Source: Schistosoma haematobium
Lineage: Eukaryota; Platyhelminthes; Trematoda; Strigeidida; Schistosomatidae
NCBI RefSeq assembly: GCF_000699445.3
Contig: NC_067195.1
Span: 88,402,569 to 88,466,568 of the forward strand
Direction of reading: 5' to 3'
Length of the DNA stretch: 64,000 bases
The first letter of the stretch is position 1. Each line of letters begins with the position of its first letter. Below the pieces are notes generated by a model. It made no database searches. It saw nothing but the letters and a program-made list of their open reading frames with translations, and was not told the DNA's origin. The translations under genes were made by a program, and so were the position numbers. Shown here piece after piece: positions 55,141-64,000 of this stretch.

Positions 55141-55269
55141 GTATCCACTTTATTTCCTTCGTTTTGTATAACATATTTTTACTCTATACTGACTGTTTGC
55201 TGATTGGCTAATATTTCACAACGTAACTTAGGATTCGTTCACAGGTCGTCCATAAACTAGAATCTCGCC

Positions 55270-55499
55270 GTCCCCACTTTAAGTTTATTAGATCGTGGTT
55301 TATGAACCTTCTTGCTATGACCTCGGAGATTATTAGTGCTGGAAGAAGCAAGAGGATAAGACATATTAACACCCAAATCATAATTAAAGATGCGAAATCC
55401 AGTATAAGGTCACCTTGCGTCCTACGATACGACAAGGGGAAAAGCTTTAGGATAAGCCTTCAGTCTTCAGTAATAAGGATAGTAGGTTGATGAAACCGT
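55270..55499 (-). mobile_element. CR1-B 3' tail, right part
   Basis: 55278-55445 encodes, in reverse, the LILDFASLIMIW / NLRGH..K.H-type end of CR1-B ORF2, continuing the part at 51953-52123. 55446-55499 is CR1-B 3' UTR of the following copy. Confidence 0.75.
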
Positions 55500-58400
55500 G
55501 TTAATCCTGACACATTGCTTTCCAGTGAAGGTCCAGCTTTTCCTTGAAAGTATTCACTGATGGGGCTGATACCACTTGTTCGGGTAAGGCGTTCCAATGA
55601 TTGACTACTCGATGAGAAAAACGGGACCCCACTTTAAGTTTATTAGATCGTGGTTTATGAACCTTCTTGCTATGACCGCGGAGATTATTAGTGCTGGAGG
55701 GAGCAAAAAGATAAGACATATTAACACCCAAATCATAATTAAAGATGCGAAATGCCAGTATAAGGTCACCTTGCGTCTTACGACACGACAAGGGGAAAAG
55801 ATTTAGGCGTTTTAAACGCTCATCGTAAGGGAGTTTAGAAAGACCCTTCACTAATTTCGTTCCCACACGCTGGACACGCTCAAGTGAGTTAGTATCCTTT
55901 ACCTGACATGGGCTAGCTGCTTGAATACAGTACTCTAAATGTGGTCTTACATAGGTGAGATATAAAATTCGAAATATTTCCTCGTCAAAAGATTTGAACG
56001 CTCGGCGAAGTGACCATAACTCACGAAAACCTTTGACAGCGGCTGTGTTGCAATGCGTAGTTGTTTTTAAGTCATGACTTATTATTACTCCTAAGTCTTT
56101 ATGTTCTTGAACGCATGGAAGAGGTTTACCATCATTAATATAATGGTAACTAGTACCGTGACCGATGTGCATTAGCACACCTTTCCTAGAATTGATTTAT
56201 AAGCCCTAACCTCGAGCCCATCTAACTAAATCGTCTAAGTCAGCTTGAACATCCAGATGATCGGCCTCACTTTTTATTGTTCTCCAGATTTTTACGTCAT
56301 CCGCAAACAATAATGTCGACGACCTAAGCAATAGCGGTAACTCACTGACGTAGAGAAGGAAAAGCAGAGGACCGCAGATGGTGCCTTGGGGTATACCACT
56401 TTTGACCGGCTTCCAACCGGATAGCGTTCCGTTGACCCTCACTCTCTGTCTGCGGTCACATAAGAAGTTTCCTATCCACTCCTGTACAGTACCTATTATT
56501 CCGAAGCTCGTGAGCTTCTGCATAAGACCTACGTGTGAAACCTTGTTAAATGCTTTGCTAAAATCTATGAATATCACATCGACAGACAGACCGTTATCTA
56601 GGGCTGCTGTCCAATCCTCCCTCCTCGCAATAAGCAAGTTAGTCAAGCATGAACGCTTGTTACGAAATCCGTGTTGCTCAGGAGCTAACAGATTGTGTGA
56701 ATCTATGTGACTTAGCAACCTAACCCGAATTATCTTTTCAAGTAACTTAACGACTATGCTAGTTAGACTGACAGTCCGGTAGTTAGATACGATCTGTCGC
56801 TGACCGTCCTTAAATATAGGACTAACTATAGCGTCCTTCCAATCTCTAGGGAGTTGAGCGAGTGAGAGGGACATGTTGAAGAGTGTCGCGAGCGGTTTTG
56901 AAATAATGTTCGCATGAGATGACAGCAGCCGTGGATGTAACCCGTCAGAGCTCCGTATCTTACAAGGTTAGAGGTTAGTTATCAACGGAAGGACAGTTTC
57001 CTCAGTCACCTGTACAGATTCAATGGTTGGTATCTCGGTGTGAGTGGGACAAGTATTTGTTACAATAAACGTAGAGTAGACTTCGCTAAAATAGTTTGAA
57101 AAAGTCTCAGCTTTTGTTCGATTTGATTCAGCTAGTAATTCTGAATTTTCGTGTAACAGTAACGGGGAATACCATCACTACGTTTCATTTGCCGTTTAAC
57201 ATACGAAAACAATCGTTCCGGACAAGTACGGCTATTATATACTAACTGTCGTTCGTAAGTGGTACGGGATTTCGCTATGGTTTTCTTACAGATATTACGG
57301 TATTTTTGGTACTCACGCTTAAATGGTGCATGACCTGTCAACAAGAATAAGTCCCAGAAATGTTTCCTACGCTTTAACAGCTTCCGGGTTTCCTTATTAA
57401 TCCATGGAGAGCAATGTGATAGCTTACGTGCTGACCATGGGATAAACGGCGACGTTACGGACTCGAATGTAGCCTTAAACTTATTCCATTCATCTTCGAT
57501 CAATCCATCCGCGTCGACCGACCAATCAGTCGAGATAGCACAGTTTCTGATTTCCGGAATATTAGCTCGCCAGATATTGGGACGGGGTGGAGCAGATACG
57601 AATTGTATACCATGTGTCCTAAACTTAAAGTGAATTACAACGTGATCACTGTTCACTAGTGGGGAAGGTGCTGAATATCAAAGACATCCTCACAGTGGTG
57701 GGTGAGGACGAGGTCCAGCAGTGACGGATCATGTTGCAAATCAATATGTGTCGGTTTTGTGATACATTGTGCAAGTGCACACTGAACAACGGTTGATAAA
57801 AGGTCGCTATCGAAACCACTACCTGGAGCTGTAGGCTCTATCCAGTTGATATGGGGTGCGTTGAAGTCCCCAATGATGAGACAACATTCTGCCATACTCC
57901 AGTAACAGATGTGTCTTAGAATAAAGTCGTCAGCAAGACAAGACGGACTACGGTATATTCCCTCTATAGTCACTAATCCATTTCTAGATTTAATCTTACA
58001 ACATGCAACCTCACATGTATCACTAACATGAGCCTCCGATATGATTGATTGTATACGAAAGTGATCCCTAACGTATAACATTATGCCTCCCCTTGCGACT
58101 TGAAACTCTATCACTTCTAATGAAGATATAGCCTGCAATGAAAGGAGAACAGTCTATATCTACGGTGAACCAAGTTTCTGTAACAACGATTATATCGGGA
58201 CATAATTCATCCACCATCAGACTTAGCTCGGACGTTTTATTTCTAAGATTACGGGCGTTCGTGTAGCATACACTTAAGGTGTTTTGGAAATCAATCGTTC
58301 TACCCATACAGGCCTCGGAAGCATTGGCTTCCAAGACCTGACTACCCGAAAACCCTTAATGGTAAGGTTATTTTCGCCATTTAATTTGCGAGTCCTCAAC

Positions 58401-59293
58401 TCCGTAAGAGCATTCTTCCACTTGATTCGATCCTCAAGCGGCCAATCTGGTCGAATACGGATATTTGAGGCACGAGTTTTTAGTGCGCTTTTCAATAATA
58501 TGTCTCTTTCTTCAAAACTCCCGAGAACCAGCTTCAGGATTCTTCTTGGTTGGGTCTCGCCTCCAACCCACTTACTAAGTCGTATTACTTTTGTAATATG
58601 TACCCCTGAAACCTCTTCAGGTAGTACATCCCTTACCACAGACTCCACTAACTGCAGGTCATGTGCATGTCTCTTAGCAGGGTCATTGTCTTTCGACTCC
58701 TCTAGATTCCAAATAATTAAACTAGGAAAGGGTTTAGCTTCTTTTGAAACTGTGTTCACAGCTTTCGACCGTGACGTTAGATCCTGTATTTTAACTACTG
58801 GTATCTTACGATTAGTTTTTATTTTAACAGAGTCCTGGGAGCCAAGCGAATGACTCGCAACAATGTCAGACGAAGCTCTACTATGGGACTTTGGCGGATT
58901 GGTCTGAGAGTCCACCAAGGACTTATCAAGTAAACAGTCATTAGTTTTAGCTGTCTTTCCTACTCTTCTGCGTTTTCGCGTCATCCATTTTCCACCAGTC
59001 GAAACGTCTACATTAGAACAACTCGGGACAGTAATTGTTTTATCTGGGTCACCGGTTGCTGCTATAGCAATATGGCCACCAACGTCTAATGAGGTGTCAC
59101 TCACTGATCGTTTCGGGGGAGAACGTTTAACTGCGGGTTGCACAGGTAGATGTCTGGCTTGCGCCGTGATAGCACTTACGACACTAACGCAATCTTTGCA
59201 ATCAGTACCAATGTTATCAGAACAGCCCTCATCAACCTTCTTATTAGCCGACACCAGAAGACTAATTGCTTCCTGGATAAGCAATGTTTTGCT
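55500..59293 (-). repeat. Inverted repeat arm 1 (CR1-B LINE)
   Basis: 3794 bases whose reverse complement matches 59714-63507 almost perfectly. The differences I found are one base in a C run (near 59120), two bases in a GA run (near 58093) and one base in a T run (near 57799). Stops and frameshifts in the RT and linker are shared by both arms. Confidence 0.93.
55501..58334 (-). pseudogene. CR1-B ORF2 (endonuclease-RT), arm 1
   Basis: Starts at ATG 58334, overlapping the end of ORF1 by 61 bases in another frame. Endonuclease: SVCYTNARNLRNKTSELSLM, VVTETWFTVD, GIMLYVRDHF, IEGIYRSPS, IIGDFNAPHINW, LLDLVLTHHCEDVFD. A missing dinucleotide near 58093 shifts the frame. The linker piece is 57656-57132. 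RT 56874-56206 has NYRTVSLTSIVVKLLEKI, PEQHGFRNKRSCLTNLL, IFIDFSKAFNKVS, IPQGTICGPLLFLLYVSEL and the catalytic FADDVKIW. The last piece, 56178-55501, carries EHKDLGVIISHDLKTTTHCN and the SHRVVNHWNALPEQVVSAPS ending. Stops between pieces make it a pseudogene. Confidence 0.92.
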
Positions 59294-59482
59294 CGAGCAA
59301 CAAAAACTACAAAGCCAATGAGAGTTGGGCTTTGAACACCTTTTATATGCAGTGGGGCTTAATCGGGTGCACATCTTATGGAACCACTTATTACACTCAT
59401 CACATTGCATCCCTTCATCCACGGGAAATAAGCAGTATGGTTGTCTACATTTATGAGTAGACCTAGCCATCTTGAAAATCAA
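58274..59482 (-). CDS. CR1-B ORF1 with N-terminal PHD-like finger, intact
   Basis: Uninterrupted 402-codon frame, the only full ORF1 in the window. Residues 12-61 form a PHD-type Cys4-His-Cys3 finger: C12, C17, C27, C30, H35, C38, C58, C61 (EGMQCDECNKWFHKMC, WLCSFCC). Residues 130-200 are Ser/Thr-rich and basic (MTRKRRRVGKTAK). The C-terminal half, from about 250, has PSLIIWNLEESKDNDPAKRH, VSGVHITKVIRLSKW and RRILKLVLGSFEERDILLKS, resembling the RNA-recognition-like region of LINE ORF1 proteins. It probably binds element RNA. The start could be M1 or M5. Intact here, but its ORF2 partner is broken. Confidence 0.88.
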   Translation of the reverse strand: MIFKMARSTHKCRQPYCLFPVDEGMQCDECNKWFHKMCTRLSPTAYKRCSKPNSHWLCSFCCSSKTLLIQEAISLLVSANKKVDEGCSDNIGTDCKDCVSVVSAITAQARHLPVQPAVKRSPPKRSVSDTSLDVGGHIAIAATGDPDKTITVPSCSNVDVSTGGKWMTRKRRRVGKTAKTNDCLLDKSLVDSQTNPPKSHSRASSDIVASHSLGSQDSVKIKTNRKIPVVKIQDLTSRSKAVNTVSKEAKPFPSLIIWNLEESKDNDPAKRHAHDLQLVESVVRDVLPEEVSGVHITKVIRLSKWVGGETQPRRILKLVLGSFEERDILLKSALKTRASNIRIRPDWPLEDRIKWKNALTELRTRKLNGENNLTIKGFRVVRSWKPMLPRPVWVERLISKTP

Positions 59483-59713
59483 CTACAACGGTGACAAAAT
59501 CAGGATATGTAAAAGGATTTTCAAACCTAAACTAAATAAATCAAGTATACCCCAAGGCACCATCTGCGGCCCTCTGCTTTTCCTTCTCTACGTCAGTGAG
59601 TTACCGCTATTGCTTAGGTCGTCGACATTATTGTTTGCGGATGACGTAAAAATCTGGAGAACAATAAAAAGTGAGGCCGATCATCTGGATGTTCAAGCTG
59701 ACTTAGACGATTT
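59294..59713. other. Spacer of the inverted repeat
   Basis: 420 bases not shared by the arms. The left part (59294-59482) is the finger-coding start of arm 1 ORF1. The right part (about 59541-59713) is a plus-strand RT fragment (IPQGTICGPLLFLLYVSEL, FADDVKIW) matching 62612-62783 with one base difference (GGC for GGT), which joins arm 2 at GACGATTTA/GCAAAAC. Confidence 0.88.
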
Positions 59714-59722
59714 AGCAAAACA

Positions 59723-60732
59723 TTGCTTATCCAGGAAGCAATTAGTCTTCTGGTGTCGGCTAATAAGAAGGTTGATGAGGGCTGTTCTGATAACATTGGT
59801 ACTGATTGCAAAGATTGCGTTAGTGTCGTAAGTGCTATCACGGCGCAAGCCAGACATCTACCTGTGCAACCCGCAGTTAAACGTTCTCCCCGAAACGATC
59901 AGTGAGTGACACCTCATTAGACGTTGGTGGCCATATTGCTATAGCAGCAACCGGTGACCCAGATAAAACAATTACTGTCCCGAGTTGTTCTAATGTAGAC
60001 GTTTCGACTGGTGGAAAATGGATGACGCGAAAACGCAGAAGAGTAGGAAAGACAGCTAAAACTAATGACTGTTTACTTGATAAGTCCTTGGTGGACTCTC
60101 AGACCAATCCGCCAAAGTCCCATAGTAGAGCTTCGTCTGACATTGTTGCGAGTCATTCGCTTGGCTCCCAGGACTCTGTTAAAATAAAAACTAATCGTAA
60201 GATACCAGTAGTTAAAATACAGGATCTAACGTCACGGTCGAAAGCTGTGAACACAGTTTCAAAAGAAGCTAAACCCTTTCCTAGTTTAATTATTTGGAAT
60301 CTAGAGGAGTCGAAAGACAATGACCCTGCTAAGAGACATGCACATGACCTGCAGTTAGTGGAGTCTGTGGTAAGGGATGTACTACCTGAAGAGGTTTCAG
60401 GGGTACATATTACAAAAGTAATACGACTTAGTAAGTGGGTTGGAGGCGAGACCCAACCAAGAAGAATCCTGAAGCTGGTTCTCGGGAGTTTTGAAGAAAG
60501 AGACATATTATTGAAAAGCGCACTAAAAACTCGTGCCTCAAATATCCGTATTCGACCAGATTGGCCGCTTGAGGATCGAATCAAGTGGAAGAATGCTCTT
60601 ACGGAGTTGAGGACTCGCAAATTAAATGGCGAAAATAACCTTACCATTAAGGGTTTTCGGGTAGTCAGGTCTTGGAAGCCAATGCTTCCGAGGCCTGTAT
60701 GGGTAGAACGATTGATTTCCAAAACACCTTAA
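59723..60732 (+). pseudogene. CR1-B ORF1, arm 2, without its finger
   Basis: ORF1 from LIQEAISLLVSANKKVDEGC onward. A C run one base shorter than in arm 1 (C4 versus C5, near 59890) shifts the frame; the rest, 59902-60732, is open for 276 codons and identical to arm 1 at the protein level. The first 60 codons, including the whole PHD-like finger, are replaced by an RT fragment. Confidence 0.88.
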
Positions 60733-63506
60733 GTGTATGCTACACGAACGCCCGTAATCTTAGAAATAAAACGTCCGAGCTAAGTCTGATGGTGGATGAA
60801 TTATGTCCCGATATAATCGTTGTTACAGAAACTTGGTTCACCGTAGATATAGACTGTTCTCCTTTCATTGCAGGCTATATCTTCATTAGAAGTGATAGAG
60901 TTTCAAGTCGCAAGGGGAGAGGCATAATGTTATACGTTAGGGATCACTTTCGTATACAATCAATCATATCGGAGGCTCATGTTAGTGATACATGTGAGGT
61001 TGCATGTTGTAAGATTAAATCTAGAAATGGATTAGTGACTATAGAGGGAATATACCGTAGTCCGTCTTGTCTTGCTGACGACTTTATTCTAAGACACATC
61101 TGTTACTGGAGTATGGCAGAATGTTGTCTCATCATTGGGGACTTCAACGCACCCCATATCAACTGGATAGAGCCTACAGCTCCAGGTAGTGGTTTCGATA
61201 GCGACCTTTATCAACCGTTGTTCAGTGTGCACTTGCACAATGTATCACAAAACCGACACATATTGATTTGCAACATGATCCGTCACTGCTGGACCTCGTC
61301 CTCACCCACCACTGTGAGGATGTCTTTGATATTCAGCACCTTCCCCACTAGTGAACAGTGATCACGTTGTAATTCACTTTAAGTTTAGGACACATGGTAT
61401 ACAATTCGTATCTGCTCCACCCCGTCCCAATATCTGGCGAGCTAATATTCCGGAAATCAGAAACTGTGCTATCTCGACTGATTGGTCGGTCGACGCGGAT
61501 GGATTGATCGAAGATGAATGGAATAAGTTTAAGGCTACATTCGAGTCCGTAACGTCGCCGTTTATCCCATGGTCAGCACGTAAGCTATCACATTGCTCTC
61601 CATGGATTAATAAGGAAACCCGGAAGCTGTTAAAGCGTAGGAAACATTTCTGGGACTTATTCTTGTTGACAGGTCATGCACCATTTAAGCGTGAGTACCA
61701 AAAATACCGTAATATCTGTAAGAAAACCATAGCGAAATCCCGTACCACTTACGAACGACAGTTAGTATATAATAGCCGTACTTGTCCGGAACGATTGTTT
61801 TCGTATGTTAAACGGCAAATGAAACGTAGTGATGGTATTCCCCGTTACTGTTACACGAAAATTCAGAATTACTAGCTGAATCAAATCGAACAAAAGCTGA
61901 GACTTTTTCAAACTATTTTAGCGAAGTCTACTCTACGTTTATTGTAACAAATACTTGTCCCACTCACACCGAGATACCAACCATTGAATCTGTACAGGTG
62001 ACTGAGGAAACTGTCCTTCCGTTGATAACTAACCTCTAACCTTGTAAGATACGGAGCTCTGACGGGTTACATCCACGGCTGCTGTCATCTCATGCGAACA
62101 TTATTTCAAAACCGCTCGCGACACTCTTCAACATGTCCCTCTCACTCGCTCAACTCCCTAGAGATTGGAAGGACGCTATAGTTAGTCCTATATTTAAGGA
62201 CGGTCAGCGACAGATCGTATCTAACTACCGGACTGTCAGTCTAACTAGCATAGTCGTTAAGTTACTTGAAAAGATAATTCGGGTTAGGTTGCTAAGTCAC
62301 ATAGATTCACACAATCTGTTAGCTCCTGAGCAACACGGATTTCGTAACAAGCGTTCATGCTTGACTAACTTGCTTATTGCGAGGAGGGAGGATTGGACAG
62401 CAGCCCTAGATAACGGTCTGTCTGTCGATGTGATATTCATAGATTTTAGCAAAGCATTTAACAAGGTTTCACACGTAGGTCTTATGCAGAAGCTCACGAG
62501 CTTCGGAATAATAGGTACTGTACAGGAGTGGATAGGAAACTTCTTATGTGACCGCAGACAGAGAGTGAGGGTCAACGGAACGCTATCCGGTTGGAAGCCG
62601 GTCAAAAGTGGTATACCCCAAGGCACCATCTGCGGTCCTCTGCTTTTCCTTCTCTACGTCAGTGAGTTACCGCTATTGCTTAGGTCGTCGACATTATTGT
62701 TTGCGGATGACGTAAAAATCTGGAGAACAATAAAAAGTGAGGCCGATCATCTGGATGTTCAAGCTGACTTAGACGATTTAGTTAGATGGGCTCGAGGTTA
62801 GGGCTTATAAATCAATTCTAGGAAAGGTGTGCTAATGCACATCGGTCACGGTACTAGTTACCATTATATTAATGATGGTAAACCTCTTCCATGCGTTCAA
62901 GAACATAAAGACTTAGGAGTAATAATAAGTCATGACTTAAAAACAACTACGCATTGCAACACAGCCGCTGTCAAAGGTTTTCGTGAGTTATGGTCACTTC
63001 GCCGAGCGTTCAAATCTTTTGACGAGGAAATATTTCGAATTTTATATCTCACCTATGTAAGACCACATTTAGAGTACTGTATTCAAGCAGCTAGCCCATG
63101 TCAGGTAAAGGATACTAACTCACTTGAGCGTGTCCAGCGTGTGGGAACGAAATTAGTGAAGGGTCTTTCTAAACTCCCTTACGATGAGCGTTTAAAACGC
63201 CTAAATCTTTTCCCCTTGTCGTGTCGTAAGACGCAAGGTGACCTTATACTGGCATTTCGCATCTTTAATTATGATTTGGGTGTTAATATGTCTTATCTTT
63301 TTGCTCCCTCCAGCACTAATAATCTCCGCGGTCATAGCAAGAAGGTTCATAAACCACGATCTAATAAACTTAAAGTGGGGTCCCGTTTTTCTCATCGAGT
63401 AGTCAATCATTGGAACGCCTTACCCGAACAAGTGGTATCAGCCCCATCAGTGAATACTTTCAAGGAAAAGCTGGACCTTCACTGGAAAGCAATGTGTCAG
63501 GATTAA
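60672..63506 (+). pseudogene. CR1-B ORF2 (endonuclease-RT), arm 2
   Basis: ATG at 60672 overlaps ORF1 by 61 bases. The endonuclease is open to 61361 because the dinucleotide missing in arm 1 is present, but a T run one base shorter (near 61208) then shifts the frame after DFNAPHINW. Linker 61351-61875, RT 62133-62801 (QHGFRNKRSC, FADDVKIW) and the last piece 62829-63506 carry the same breaks as arm 1. Confidence 0.92.
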
Positions 63507-63779
63507 TACAGGTTTACTAACCTACCCTCCCTAATACTGAACATTGAAGGGTGCGGAAACATAGTGTTTCCTTCCTCACTCTACGAGGATAAGGACAGTC
63601 TGGGGGGTATTGAACGGCGAGCCACGAAATCATTTCGGGGACTCAAATTTAAGCCTTTTATATAACTCCTTCAATCATTTAACCTTTACCCATCAGGGTA
63701 TGGGCGTCTGAAGGTGACGTACTAATGGATTACAGTATCAGTTTCAGTTTGGAAGGGACAGGTGGCTTTACGATCTGTG

Positions 63780-64000
63780 TTAGTCCTGGCAATGGTGATC
63801 TCTCAGTCGATCCAACTTTCTTTTGAAATAGTCGACGGATGGAGCCTCAACCACGTGCTGAGGTAATGAGTTCCACTCGTTGATGATTCGATGGGAAAGT
63901 CGATAGTCAGCTGACAAGTAATTTGTTCTCGGCTTATGAACTTTTTTGGAGTGTCCTCGTAAATTCTCTGTTTTGGAAGACAAGAAAAATGATGGCATAT
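63780..64000 (-). mobile_element. CR1-like LINE C-terminal end, third variant, cut by window edge
   Basis: Encodes SSKTENLRGHSKKVHKPRTN, YRLSHRIINEWNSLPQHVVE, APSVDYFKRKLDRL and ends CQD. Related to, but distinct from, CR1-A and CR1-B. It continues past 64000. Confidence 0.82.

Larger units (their letters stand above)
52124..55269 (+). mobile_element. Merlin DNA transposon, interrupted by a CR1-A LINE
   Basis: Left end AGCGAGACTAAAATTTATGGAC and right end GTCCATAAACTAGAATCTCGCC are inverted repeats. The flanks GACCCCAC (52116-52123) and GTCCCCAC (55270-55277) form an 8-bp target duplication with one mismatch, the size used by Merlin. A transposase remnant lies at 54880-55140. A CR1-A LINE fills about 52196-54660, and a second TIR-like segment (54664-54765) related to the MITEs follows it. 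Confidence 0.78.
59714..63507 (+). repeat. Inverted repeat arm 2 (CR1-B LINE)
   Basis: Reverse-complement partner of 55500-59293, of equal length because the indels cancel. It begins inside ORF1 (codon about 65) and runs to the 3' end of ORF2. Confidence 0.93.

Noticed and set aside
58284..58853. 189-codon frame antisense to CR1-B ORF1 (also 60153-60722)
   Set aside because: It is antisense to an intact, motif-bearing ORF1; its conservation between arms only reflects the inverted repeat.
55500..63507. Twin priming as the origin of the large inverted repeat
   Set aside because: Twin priming inverts the 5' part of one element; here both arms contain nearly the whole LINE including the 3' end and identical damage.

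Overview
This window looks like nuclear DNA of a blood fluke (genus Schistosoma). It is AT-rich and intron-rich and is crowded with CR1-like and RTE-like LINEs, Ty3/Gypsy LTR elements, a Penelope-like element, a Merlin DNA transposon and tRNA-like SINEs that carry hammerhead ribozymes, a combination known from schistosomes. No bacterial-style operons, CRISPR arrays or phage genes are present.

One host gene can be reconstructed. It is a sodium/chloride-dependent SLC6 transporter on the minus strand, from an ATG at 42398 to a stop near 14169. Thirteen exons, 12 of them secure, can be joined with GT-AG sites and matching phases. TM1 has [10 protein letters not shown] with no aspartate, and EL2 has LPWTRC and WNTPAC, so the GABA/taurine/creatine branch fits better than the monoamine branch. 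The last exon is provisional. The introns hold most of the repeats.

Left flank (1-11.6 kb): three elements are nested. A minus-strand CR1-like LINE (CR1-A) is split by a plus-strand Gypsy element (3350-11266) with two identical 151-bp LTRs and a 5-bp target duplication. The Gypsy element is itself split by a minus-strand RTE-like LINE (RTE-1, about 4424-8240).

Middle (11.6-47 kb): the SLC6 introns and upstream DNA. They contain fragments of two RTE families, short RTE-1 derivatives made of 5'UTR joined to 3'UTR, three SINE families (here H1, H2, H3) with hammerhead cores, Merlin MITEs, LTR remnants and a roughly 340-bp expanded GTAA/GTGA microsatellite grown from an RTE-2 tail.

Right flank (47-64 kb): an LTR plus leader lies next to a Penelope-like element. 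Next comes a second nest, in which the tail of a CR1-B copy is split by a Merlin transposon that is itself interrupted by a CR1-A copy. A 3.79-kb near-perfect inverted repeat of a CR1-B LINE (55500-59293 and 59714-63507) follows. Its arms share the same coding breaks and the differences I found are short indels, so it is either a very recent inverted duplication or an assembly artefact.

Family labels A, B, 1, 2, H1-H3 and D are mine. Formal repeat names would need a library search.
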